Of a DNA stretch of 64,000 bases, positions 8,327 to 15,495 are shown one piece after another. Below the pieces are notes generated by a model. That model was given only the letters and a program-made list of their open reading frames with translations. It searched no databases and was not told the DNA's origin. This DNA is from Lacibacter sp. H375. GTDB taxonomy: Bacteria > Bacteroidota > Bacteroidia > Chitinophagales > Chitinophagaceae. Position 1 is the first letter of the stretch. The number at the start of each line of letters is the position of its first letter. The stretch lies in NCBI RefSeq assembly GCF_037892425.1, contig NZ_JBBKTT010000001.1, positions 2,170,001-2,234,000 of the forward strand. The letters are read 5' to 3'. Made by a program: the position numbers and the translations under genes.

Positions 8327-9637
8327 ATGGCAAAACAGAAAGTGAATATCTGCTGGTTCAGGAGGGATCTTCGGTTACATGATAATGCAGCTTTGTATCA
8401 TGCATTAAAAGACGGCTTGCCTGTGGTACCTGTATTTGTTTTCGATAAATCTATCCTTGATCAGCTGGAGGATAAAAACGACCGACGTGTTGAGTTTATT
8501 CATCATGTTATTTCTGATATGCAACAGCAATTGCAAAGCATGGGCAGCAGCATGGATGTGTATTATGGTTTTCCTGCAGAGATCTTTCAAAAGTTGCTGG
8601 AGAAATATTCAATCAATAAAGTATTCACCAATCACGATTATGAGCCGTATGCTCAAAAAAGAGATGCTGTTGTTCAGCATCAATTAAATAATGCAGATGT
8701 TTCGTTTCATACATTCAAAGACCAGGTGATTTTTGAAAAAAATGAAGTGCTAAAAGATGACGGCAAACCCTATACTGTCTTTACTCCTTACAGCCGCAAA
8801 TGGAAAGCAAAACTCAATGACTTTTATTTGAAGAGTTATCCTGTAGAGAAATATGCAACTAACTTTTTCAAACAAACGCCAGTAACCATTCCTTCATTAA
8901 AACAAATGGGTTTTTTAGCAGTTGACTTGCCATTTCCATCTGCAGAAACAAGAAAAGAAATCATTAAAAAATATAAAGAGCAAAGAGATTTTCCTGCTAT
9001 CGATGGAACGAGCAGGTTGAGTGTGCATTTACGTTTTGGAACAATCAGCATTCGTGAACTTGCAAGAGAAACAAAAGAATTAAGCGAAGGGTTTCTAAAT
9101 GAACTGATCTGGCGTGATTTCTATCATATGATCCTTTGGCATTTTCCACAAGTGGGAGAAGGTAAGTCATTCAAGAAAGAGTATGATTTTATTGAATGGC
9201 GTCACGATGAAAAAGATTTTCAGAAGTGGTGCGATGGGCAAACAGGTTATCCTATTGTTGATGCAGGGATGCGTGAACTCAACGCTACCGGTTTCATGCA
9301 TAATCGTGTAAGGATGATCGTTGCATCATTTCTCACCAAGCATTTACTACTCGATTGGCGATGGGGTGAAGCTTATTTCGCAAAAAAGTTATTGGACTTT
9401 GATATGGCTGCCAACAACGGTGGTTGGCAATGGGCCGCAGGAAGTGGTTGCGATGCAGCTCCTTATTTCCGCATCTTCAATCCGTATTTGCAAACACAAA
9501 AATTCGATCCTAAACTGGAGTATATACGAAAGTGGGTACCTGAGTTTGAAGGTTTTGATTATGTTAAACCGATCGTACAGCATGAACTTGCACGTAAACG
9601 TTGCCTGGAGGTTTACAGTAAAGCTTTGAAGAAATAG
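8327..9637 (+). CDS. phr: Deoxyribodipyrimidine photo-lyase (cryptochrome/photolyase family)
   Basis: 436 residues. The N-terminal alpha/beta domain starts with NICWFRRDLRLHDNAAL, typical of class I CPD photolyases. The C-terminal FAD domain has TGYPIVDAGMRELNATG, MHNRVRMIVASFL, the WRWGE segment and NNGGWQWAAGSGCDAAPYFR, which hold the flavin and the electron-transfer tryptophans. The expected role is light-driven repair of cyclobutane pyrimidine dimers. The length is slightly below the E. coli enzyme (about 470). It sits 30 nt after the aminotransferase, possibly co-transcribed, and runs tail-to-tail into mqnD with a single base between the stops and no terminator. Confidence 0.96.
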   Translation: MAKQKVNICWFRRDLRLHDNAALYHALKDGLPVVPVFVFDKSILDQLEDKNDRRVEFIHHVISDMQQQLQSMGSSMDVYYGFPAEIFQKLLEKYSINKVFTNHDYEPYAQKRDAVVQHQLNNADVSFHTFKDQVIFEKNEVLKDDGKPYTVFTPYSRKWKAKLNDFYLKSYPVEKYATNFFKQTPVTIPSLKQMGFLAVDLPFPSAETRKEIIKKYKEQRDFPAIDGTSRLSVHLRFGTISIRELARETKELSEGFLNELIWRDFYHMILWHFPQVGEGKSFKKEYDFIEWRHDEKDFQKWCDGQTGYPIVDAGMRELNATGFMHNRVRMIVASFLTKHLLLDWRWGEAYFAKKLLDFDMAANNGGWQWAAGSGCDAAPYFRIFNPYLQTQKFDPKLEYIRKWVPEFEGFDYVKPIVQHELARKRCLEVYSKALKK

Positions 9638-9638
9638 A

Positions 9639-10457
9639 TCATGAATGTTGTGTGGCCGTTTGCAGCATTTGCTCAACTGCCTGCATACCATCTTCACCCA
9701 AATCAAGCGAGTAATTATTTACATACAGATCAATGTGCTGGCGCATCACCTCTTCACTCATCTCCTGTGAATGTTGTTTTACGTAATCTGTTATGAGCGG
9801 ATAATTGCTGAAAGCATACTCCAAACTTTTACGGATCAATCGATCAACTTTATTTTGCAGATGAGCATCAATTCGTGGATGTGCTACAATACCACCTAAG
9901 GGGATAGGATAGCCGGTTGTTGTTTCCCAATATTCACCAAGATCCGTCAGTTTATGCAATCCTTTCTGCTGATAAGTGAAACGGTTTTCATGAATGATCA
10001 CACCCATATCAACTCTACCACTCAAAACAGCTTCTTCAATTTCATGAAACACCATGAACTGTTTTTGTTTTGCATTGGGAAATGCTTGTGAAAACAGAAA
10101 ATGAGCTGTGGTATTTGTGCCGGGTATTGCAATGGTTGAATCATTCACCAATTGCTGAAGCTCTTCAATCTTCGTACTTGGTACTTCGTGTTTCGTAATT
10201 AAAAGAGGTCCTACACCTTTGCCCAATGCACCGCCGCTTTTTAATAAATTATACTGATGACGAATAAGTGGATAAACACCGTAGCTGATCTTTGAAAAAT
10301 CAAGTTTGCCTTGCTTTGCCCATTCATTCAACGTTTGCACATCTTCCAACTGCACATCGAACGATAATCCTTCCGTATCAATTTTTCCATTCACCAACGC
10401 ATCAAAGATAAACGTGTCGTTGGGACAGGGCGAAAAGCCAAGTGTATAAGTGGTCAT
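9639..10457 (-). CDS. mqnD: 1,4-dihydroxy-6-naphthoate synthase (futalosine menaquinone pathway)
   Basis: 272 residues of the MqnA/MqnD periplasmic-binding-protein-like fold; GFSPCPNDTFIFDALVNGKI at the start is the MqnD signature. Later motifs are KISYGVYPL, GPLLITKH, IPGTNTTAHFLF and VDMGVIIHENRFTY. The enzyme converts cyclic dehypoxanthine futalosine into 1,4-dihydroxy-6-naphthoate for menaquinone. It follows mqnB by 10 nt on the same strand, so the two form an operon carrying two steps of the route; other mqn genes are not in this window. Confidence 0.95.
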   Translation of the reverse strand: MTTYTLGFSPCPNDTFIFDALVNGKIDTEGLSFDVQLEDVQTLNEWAKQGKLDFSKISYGVYPLIRHQYNLLKSGGALGKGVGPLLITKHEVPSTKIEELQQLVNDSTIAIPGTNTTAHFLFSQAFPNAKQKQFMVFHEIEEAVLSGRVDMGVIIHENRFTYQQKGLHKLTDLGEYWETTTGYPIPLGGIVAHPRIDAHLQNKVDRLIRKSLEYAFSNYPLITDYVKQHSQEMSEEVMRQHIDLYVNNYSLDLGEDGMQAVEQMLQTATQHS

Positions 10458-10467
10458 GAATTACTTT

Positions 10468-11124
10468 TTATAAACTTTCAACCAATCGTATCAATTCTTT
10501 GTTCAAATTTTGCACCGCTTCTTTCAACTTCCACTTCTGTTTGTTGCGTTCGCCCACATAATTTGAAATACTTCTGATCTGCACAAACGGAATATTTTCT
10601 TTCATACAAACGAGATGGAGTGCAGCACCTTCCATGTTCTCGATCTTTGCTTTGTATTTTGTTTGATAAAGTTCAGCTGTTTTTTTGGCAGATGTAATTT
10701 GATTCACCGTAACACTTCCAACCAACGGCAGTTTTGTTCGTTCCATCAACACTGTAAACGGGTTCACCAATCTTTTCTGTTTGAAAGGAAATTCATTTGC
10801 AGCCAGCAGTTTCAGATCAAACACATCTTTATACCCATCTTTTTCCTGCACACCTAAATCGGCTAAGGCTTCTTGCTTTACTGCAATTACATCGCCCAAA
10901 TTCAATGATCGGTCAAACGCTCCTGAAATACCGGCCATGATAACGATATCGGGCTTTTTTACTTGTAAATGCTTCATCAACGCATAGGTAGTATTGATGG
11001 AGCCAACTCCGGTAACAAGAAAATCGAGCTGTAAATCGATATAGTCCAGCTTGTTGGTGGTGCGGCAATGTTGAATAAAGGGCTTGATTTCCAATACGGT
11101 GGCTGAAACAACTAAACAATTCAT
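10468..11124 (-). CDS. mqnB: Futalosine hydrolase
   Basis: 218 residues of the purine/uridine phosphorylase-like fold. GVGSINTTYALMKHL, IMAGISGAF and the ENMEGAALHLVC segment (the Glu that holds the ribose) are visible, with QIRSISNYVG before the final helix. It removes hypoxanthine from futalosine to give dehypoxanthine futalosine. The close neighbour mqnD supports this over a generic 5'-methylthioadenosine/S-adenosylhomocysteine nucleosidase, the nearest alternative family. First gene of the mqnB-mqnD pair; divergent from the PTPS/folE genes. Confidence 0.93.
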   Translation of the reverse strand: MNCLVVSATVLEIKPFIQHCRTTNKLDYIDLQLDFLVTGVGSINTTYALMKHLQVKKPDIVIMAGISGAFDRSLNLGDVIAVKQEALADLGVQEKDGYKDVFDLKLLAANEFPFKQKRLVNPFTVLMERTKLPLVGSVTVNQITSAKKTAELYQTKYKAKIENMEGAALHLVCMKENIPFVQIRSISNYVGERNKQKWKLKEAVQNLNKELIRLVESL

Positions 11125-11186
11125 GCAGCAAATTTCGGGAAGAATAAAACAAATGAGGGAATAACATCAAAATGCAGCATTCTTAT

Positions 11187-11194
11187 TACCTTTG
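11187..11194 (+). promoter_or_regulatory. -7 promoter element (TACCTTTG)
   Basis: Exact TAnnTTTG match, 27 nt before the ATG of the first PTPS-like gene. The predicted leader is about 24 nt. No convincing -33 TTG is visible. Confidence 0.5.
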
Positions 11195-11221
11195 CCGCCC
11201 AACAATTTGAAGGGTTCGGTA

Positions 11222-11632
11222 ATGGTTTACTTAACAAGATTAGAACATTTTAATGCGGCGCATAAACTCTACAATCCTAATTGGAGCCAGGAGAAAAATG
11301 AAGCCATGTTTGGTAAATGTGCCAACGAGAACTGGCATGGGCATAACTATGATCTGTTTGTTACTATTAAAGGCCAGGTAAATGAAGACACAGGTTTTTT
11401 GTTTGATGTAAAGAAACTTAGTGAGCTTATTAAAATTCATGTGCTTGAAAAACTCGATCACAAAAACCTTAACATGGATGTAGATTTCATGCAGGGAAAA
11501 ATGTGTTCTACCGAAAACCTGGCAAAAGCCATCTGGCAACAACTGCACCCACACCTGCCTGCTGAAGTATTGCTCCACTGTATTAAACTCTACGAAACGC
11601 CCCGCATTTACGTTGAATATTTTGGAGAATAA
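11222..11632 (+). CDS. 6-pyruvoyl-tetrahydropterin synthase / QueD family protein, copy 1
   Basis: 136 residues from the ATG at 11222; an in-frame TTG at 11192 is part of the promoter and is rejected. Zinc ligands H14, H39 and H41 (HFNAAH, HGHNY), the catalytic Cys33 in FGKCANEN, the DH pair in LDHKNLN and the late Glu in YETPR are all present. The Cys-x5-HGH spacing is that of eukaryotic 6-pyruvoyl-tetrahydropterin synthase, not the Cys-x3-HGH of E. coli QueD. It acts on dihydroneopterin triphosphate, the product of FolE, encoded two genes downstream. Product may be pyruvoyl-tetrahydropterin or 6-carboxy-tetrahydropterin. Confidence 0.9.
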   Translation: MVYLTRLEHFNAAHKLYNPNWSQEKNEAMFGKCANENWHGHNYDLFVTIKGQVNEDTGFLFDVKKLSELIKIHVLEKLDHKNLNMDVDFMQGKMCSTENLAKAIWQQLHPHLPAEVLLHCIKLYETPRIYVEYFGE

Positions 11633-11727
11633 ACCTTTTGCGGCGTACCTTGTTATAGTTCTTCACTCGCCTGCAAGGTGCTTTTATGAAAGTTCATGGC
11701 AGGTAAAATGTAATCAGGTTTTCCGTC

Positions 11728-12141
11728 ATGCAAAAAAAAGTATCCGTCTTTCGTCACGAACATTTTAACGCTGCCCATCGTTTATACAATCCGGAATGGA
11801 CAAACGAACGGAACGATTCAGTGTTTGGCAAATGCAACAATCCTTCTTTTCATGGCCATAACTACGAACTTGTAGTGAAAATTACAGGTGTGCCAGATAA
11901 AGACACCGGTTATGTGATGGATCTGAAAGTATTGAGTGACTTGATAAGAAATGAAATTATTGAACGTTTCGATCATAAAAATCTGAACCTCGATACTGTT
12001 GAATTTAAAAACCTGAATCCAACAGCAGAGAACATAGCAGTCGTAATTTATGATTTGTTGCGACCACTTATTGATGAAGACAAGGAATTGCAGATTCGTT
12101 TGTACGAAACACCAAGAAATTTTGTAGAATATCCGGCATAA
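11728..12141 (+). CDS. 6-pyruvoyl-tetrahydropterin synthase / QueD family protein, copy 2
   Basis: 137 residues, a diverged tandem copy of the previous gene (95-nt gap). Zinc ligands H17, H42, H44; catalytic Cys36 in FGKCNNPSF; FDHKNLNLD and YETPRNFVEY near the end. FGKCNNP and DHKNLNLD are very close to the animal PTPS motifs, and the Cys-x5-HGH spacing is again eukaryotic-type. All active-site residues are kept in both copies, so neither looks like a decaying duplicate. folE follows 84 nt downstream. One copy may serve queuosine and the other another pterin, but the sequence alone does not tell which. Confidence 0.9.
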   Translation: MQKKVSVFRHEHFNAAHRLYNPEWTNERNDSVFGKCNNPSFHGHNYELVVKITGVPDKDTGYVMDLKVLSDLIRNEIIERFDHKNLNLDTVEFKNLNPTAENIAVVIYDLLRPLIDEDKELQIRLYETPRNFVEYPA

Positions 12142-12193
12142 TTGATCATATATAAATGTTAAGTGAAAATAGAAGAAGAGTATTCAACTTCAG

Positions 12194-12216
12194 ATTTTCA
12201 GATTTTCAAATTTTCA
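12194..12216 (+). repeat. Three ATTTTCA units at 8-nt period before folE
   Basis: ATTTTCA starts at 12194, 12202 and 12210, ending 9 nt before the folE ATG. The same word occurs alone at 5353-5359 and 45284-45290, both close upstream of gene starts. Confidence 0.5.
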
Positions 12217-12225
12217 AATTGAATC

Positions 12226-12822
12226 ATGGCTTATAAAAAGACAGAACAATACGAAGAAAAGGTTACTTCAGGATTGATAGAAAGCTACAGGAATGCTTTG
12301 GATCTATTAGGTGAAGATCCTGAAAGGGAAGGGTTACTAAAAACACCGGAACGTGTTGCGAAAGCAATGCAGTACATGACACAGGGCTACCAAATGGATG
12401 CAAAAGCAATTCTTGAAAGCGCCAAATTTCATGAAGAGGTGAGTGAGATGGTGATTGTAAAAGATATTGAGTTGTACAGCATGTGCGAACATCATATGTT
12501 GCCCTTCTTTGGGAAGGCACATATTGCTTATATCCCGAATGGCTATATTACTGGGTTGAGCAAACTCGCAAGAGTGGTGGATGTATATAGCCGCCGTTTG
12601 CAGGTGCAGGAGCGATTGACCACACAGATACTTGAAGCAATTAAAGAATCGTTGAATCCAATGGGCGTGGCCGTGGTAGTTGAAGCGCAACATTTATGTA
12701 TGATGATGCGTGGTGTGCAGAAGCAGAACTCTGTTACGACAACTTCTGCTTTTTCAGGCGAATTTCAAAAACAGGCAACAAGAAGTGAGTTCCTGAAACT
12801 GATCTCAGGTAAGTTCAATTAA
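12226..12822 (+). CDS. folE: GTP cyclohydrolase I
   Basis: 198 residues of the type I family. Zinc and active-site residues are visible in [19 protein letters not shown] and [10 protein letters not shown]; the signature [20 protein letters not shown] is intact. It makes 7,8-dihydroneopterin triphosphate from GTP, the common precursor for folate, queuosine and biopterin-type cofactors. It follows the two PTPS-like genes on the same strand, which suggests a pterin operon, although the 84-nt gap with an ATTTTCA repeat could hold a separate promoter. A stem-loop terminator follows the stop by 19 nt. Confidence 0.97.
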   Translation: MAYKKTEQYEEKVTSGLIESYRNALDLLGEDPEREGLLKTPERVAKAMQYMTQGYQMDAKAILESAKFHEEVSEMVIVKDIELYSMCEHHMLPFFGKAHIAYIPNGYITGLSKLARVVDVYSRRLQVQERLTTQILEAIKESLNPMGVAVVVEAQHLCMMMRGVQKQNSVTTTSAFSGEFQKQATRSEFLKLISGKFN

Positions 12823-12841
12823 TTTTCTTTTTTTGATAGTG

Positions 12842-12881
12842 GAAGTCTGTTGTAATTATTGCAACAGACTTCTTTATTTTT
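12842..12881 (+). terminator. folE terminator
   Basis: 11-bp perfect stem (GAAGTCTGTTG at 12842-12852, CAACAGACTTC at 12862-12872) with a 9-nt loop and a TTTATTTTT tail. The tail also provides the -7 element of the fabD promoter. Confidence 0.85.
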
Positions 12882-12882
12882 G
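12850..12882 (+). promoter_or_regulatory. fabD promoter overlapping the folE terminator
   Basis: TTG (12850-12852), 22-nt spacer, then TATTTTTG (12875-12882), an exact -7 match, 17 nt before the fabD ATG. The -33 TTG lies in the left arm of the terminator and the -7 in its T-tract. Confidence 0.55.
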
Positions 12883-12899
12883 GCCATTAAATTATTTAT

Positions 12900-13790
12900 A
12901 TGAAGCATGCGTTTGTATTTCCGGGCCAGGGTTCTCAGTTTAGTGGAATGGGAAAGAATTTGTATGATGCGGGAGTATCGGCCCAAAGATTGTTTGAATT
13001 AGCCAATGAAATTTTAGGTTTCCGTATTTCTGATATCATGTTCAATGGAACAGATGAAGATCTGAAGCAAACGAACGTAACACAGCCAGCTGTTTTTTTG
13101 CATTCAGCGATTGCTTATAAAACCATTGAATCAGCAAAGCCGGATATGGTTGCAGGACATTCATTAGGTGAGTTCAGTGCATTAGTAGCGAACGGTGTAT
13201 TGAGTTTTGAAGATGCGTTACAATTGGTGAGCGTTCGTGCAACTGCTATGCAGAAAGCCTGTGAGTTGAACCCCTCAACCATGGCTGCAGTGCTTGCGTT
13301 GGCTGACGAAAAAGTAGAAGAAGTGTGTAAGCAAGTGCAGGAAGAAACAGGAGAAGTTGTTGTGCCAGCGAATTACAACTGTCCCGGACAGTTAGTGATT
13401 AGCGGTTCATTAAAAGGAATTGACATTGCCTGTGAACGAATGAAAGCAGCCGGTGCAAAACGTGCATTGGTATTACCGGTTGGTGGTGCGTTTCATAGCC
13501 CGCTGATGGAGCCTGCACGTGAAGAATTAAAAGCAAAAATTGAAAGCACCAATTTTTATACACCGCAATGCGCCATTTACCAAAACGTAGTTGCAAAAGC
13601 TGTGCTGGATAAAGATGAGATCAAACAAAATTTAATTGATCAATTGACTGGTGCTGTACGTTGGACACAAAGCGTGCAATCAATGATCGCCGATGGTGCA
13701 AGTAAGTTTACAGAAGTTGGTCCGGGTAAAGTATTACAAGGCTTGGTGCAAAAGATCAATAAGGAAATGGTTGTGGAAGGAGTGAATTAA
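12900..13790 (+). CDS. fabD: Malonyl-CoA:ACP transacylase
   Basis: 296 residues. The nucleophile elbow GHSLGEFSALV (Ser about residue 87), the N-terminal FPGQGSQFSGMG motif, and the catalytic His in GGAFHSPLME are present. It loads malonyl groups onto acyl carrier protein for type II fatty-acid synthesis. It appears monocistronic: its own promoter overlaps the folE terminator upstream and a strong bidirectional terminator follows. Other fatty-acid genes (fabH, fabI) are elsewhere in the window rather than in a fab cluster. Confidence 0.97.
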   Translation: MKHAFVFPGQGSQFSGMGKNLYDAGVSAQRLFELANEILGFRISDIMFNGTDEDLKQTNVTQPAVFLHSAIAYKTIESAKPDMVAGHSLGEFSALVANGVLSFEDALQLVSVRATAMQKACELNPSTMAAVLALADEKVEEVCKQVQEETGEVVVPANYNCPGQLVISGSLKGIDIACERMKAAGAKRALVLPVGGAFHSPLMEPAREELKAKIESTNFYTPQCAIYQNVVAKAVLDKDEIKQNLIDQLTGAVRWTQSVQSMIADGASKFTEVGPGKVLQGLVQKINKEMVVEGVN

Positions 13791-13796
13791 GTCAAT

Positions 13797-13823
13797 GTAC
13801 GAGGTAAGAAGTACGATGTACGA
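13797..13823. repeat. Dispersed intergenic repeat, copy 1 (minus orientation)
   Basis: The reverse complement begins TCGTACATCGTACTTCTTAC and continues CTCGTAC. It matches the sequences at 31622-31640 and 34529-34560 closely. It lies between the fabD stop and its terminator. Confidence 0.5.
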
Positions 13824-13828
13824 TAAAA

Positions 13829-13864
13829 GAAAGAGGCCGCAACTTGTTGCGGCCTCTTTCTTTG
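13829..13864. terminator. Bidirectional terminator between fabD and GNAT gene
   Basis: GAAAGAGGCCGCAAC (13829-13843) pairs perfectly with GTTGCGGCCTCTTTC (13846-13860). A-rich and T-rich flanks serve both strands, as expected between convergent genes. Confidence 0.9.
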
Positions 13865-13865
13865 G

Positions 13866-14315
13866 CTAAACGGGTATGCTGCAATTGATCCACTCCGGAT
13901 CAAAGTTGCTGTTATACTTTTTATAGAAATTAATCGCAGGCTCATTCCATTCCAATACTTGCCACACAATGCCGCTGAACTTTTTCTCTTTTGCTTCAAC
14001 AATGAGTTGATCGAATAATAATTTGCCAATGCCTTTTCCTCTTGCCTGTTCGGTTACAAGAATATCTTCTAAATACATGCGTTGACCTTTCCATGTAGAG
14101 TAGCGGATATAGTACAACGCAAAGCCAAGCACAAGATCATTTTCTTCTGCTACAAATGCCCACCAAACAGGATTGGGTCCAAAACCGCTGTCAACAAAAT
14201 GTTCTAACGTAACGGTTACTTCTTCCGGCGCTTTTTCATAAAGCGCTAGCTCGTTCACGAGTTCTAATAAACGTGGACAATCTTCTTTTACTGCTCGGCG
14301 GATAATGATCGGCAT
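13866..14315 (-). CDS. GNAT family N-acetyltransferase
   Basis: 149 residues with one GNAT domain. The acetyl-CoA loop is VTEQARGKGIGKLLFDQLI (Q/RxxGxG/A pattern), preceded by MYLEDILV and followed by a WQVLEWNEPAINFYKKY helix. This arrangement (RMYLEDILVTEQARGKGIG) resembles diamine/spermidine acetyltransferase-like members, but the substrate cannot be assigned. Convergent with fabD and separated by a bidirectional terminator. A -7 element TACATTTG on the minus strand lies at 14339-14346. Confidence 0.9.
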   Translation of the reverse strand: MPIIIRRAVKEDCPRLLELVNELALYEKAPEEVTVTLEHFVDSGFGPNPVWWAFVAEENDLVLGFALYYIRYSTWKGQRMYLEDILVTEQARGKGIGKLLFDQLIVEAKEKKFSGIVWQVLEWNEPAINFYKKYNSNFDPEWINCSIPV

Positions 14316-14338
14316 GACTATTATAAAAAATTAGAAAA

Positions 14339-14346
14339 CAAATGTA
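14339..14346 (-). promoter_or_regulatory. -7 promoter element (TACATTTG)
   Basis: Exact TAnnTTTG match on the minus strand, 23 nt before the ATG of the GNAT gene. Confidence 0.45.
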
Positions 14347-14373
14347 AGAATTGATTGTTGAGTAAAGCCTTCA

Positions 14374-15345
14374 TCAATGTTTCAATGGCCTTTTTTTGAT
14401 CATACCACCTTTAGTATCTTTAACACTACTCATCACTACAAAAGCAAAAGGGTCGATTTTCTGAATTTCGGTATTGAGCTTATTTAATTCCAATCGAGTA
14501 ACAACAGTGTAAATAATATCAATATCTCTTGTTTCACCTTTTTTGCCAAAGCCACGTTTGCCATTGTAAACAGTTACACCCCGGCCAAGCATATTAATGA
14601 TCATCTCCCTTATTTCGTCATTATGCGATGAGATGATGCTTACGCCTGTATATTCTTCAATACCTTCTACAATAAAATCAAGTGTTTTGGATGCAGCGAG
14701 ATAAGTAACGAGTGAGTACATCGCAATATCAATCGAAAGGAAATAAGCTGCAGTAGAAAAGATGAGCACATTAATGAGGATAATAATATCGCCAATGGTT
14801 GTACCAAGTTTTCTGCTGAGAAAAATCGCCAATACTTCAGTACCGTCAATAACAGCACCACCTCTTATTGACAAGCCAATGCCTGCACCTAAAAAGAATC
14901 CCCCGAAACCCGCAACCAATATATTATCGTTAGTTACGTTTGGGAAATGAACAGTTGCAACCACCAGTGCAAGTCCTGAAATGGCCATGGCTGTCTTAAT
15001 GGCAAAATTCCTGTTCATCACAATGTAAGCAAGAATGATAAATGGAATGTTTACTGCAATGAGTAAAATATATAGTGGAACCTGGGTTAGTGCTGATATC
15101 AGCAATGAAATACCTGTGGCACCTCCATCAATAAACTGATTGGTTAACAAAAAACCTTTGAAGCCAAATGCTGCAGAAAAAATACCAGCTATGATCAGCA
15201 TAGCATCTTTCATTTGCCTGAATGTGTTGATCTTTAGTTCACGATAACCGGAGGCCAATTGAAACTTGCTGAAATCCTGCCCTCCTTCTTTTTGTTTTTT
15301 TCTCAGCGTGGTGCTGATAACGATCCTTTTTAGAATTTTGTTCAT
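14374..15345 (-). CDS. YitT family membrane protein
   Basis: 323 residues. About five or six membrane helices (roughly 45-230) make up the YitT/DUF161 domain, with GGATGISLLIS and GGAVIDGTEVLAIFLSRKLG as conserved loops. A C-terminal cytoplasmic DUF2179-like domain follows (GVTVYNGKRGFGKKGETRDIDIIYTV split over its core). The N-terminal 40 residues are basic and cytoplasmic. Function is not established for the family. It reads away from the serine hydrolase located upstream, 150 nt away. Confidence 0.88.
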   Translation of the reverse strand: MNKILKRIVISTTLRKKQKEGGQDFSKFQLASGYRELKINTFRQMKDAMLIIAGIFSAAFGFKGFLLTNQFIDGGATGISLLISALTQVPLYILLIAVNIPFIILAYIVMNRNFAIKTAMAISGLALVVATVHFPNVTNDNILVAGFGGFFLGAGIGLSIRGGAVIDGTEVLAIFLSRKLGTTIGDIIILINVLIFSTAAYFLSIDIAMYSLVTYLAASKTLDFIVEGIEEYTGVSIISSHNDEIREMIINMLGRGVTVYNGKRGFGKKGETRDIDIIYTVVTRLELNKLNTEIQKIDPFAFVVMSSVKDTKGGMIKKRPLKH

Positions 15346-15438
15346 GTGCCAGTTTTAAAGAATGAGCCGGGTGAATGCTAAAATAACCCAGCTGTAGCAG
15401 GAATCCAAAACAATAAGGTCACTCGGATGATTGCATGA

Positions 15439-15474
15439 ATAAAAAAAACCGGATGCAGTTGCATTATCCGGTTT
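15439..15474 (-). terminator. Terminator of the serine hydrolase gene
   Basis: On the minus strand, a stem AAACCGGAT/ATCCGGTTT (15446-15454 with 15466-15474) ends in a U-run given by the A-tract at 15441-15448. The gene's stop is 22 nt upstream in transcript direction. Confidence 0.8.
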
Positions 15475-15495
15475 AATGATACAATTAAAGGGTTG

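Noticed and set aside
11240-11578. Minus-strand open frame over the first PTPS gene
   Set aside because: The plus strand has an intact active site and a promoter; the reverse frame is a shadow.
12194-12216. CRISPR-like repeat array
   Set aside because: Units are 7 bases at 8-nt period with no spacers; not a CRISPR.
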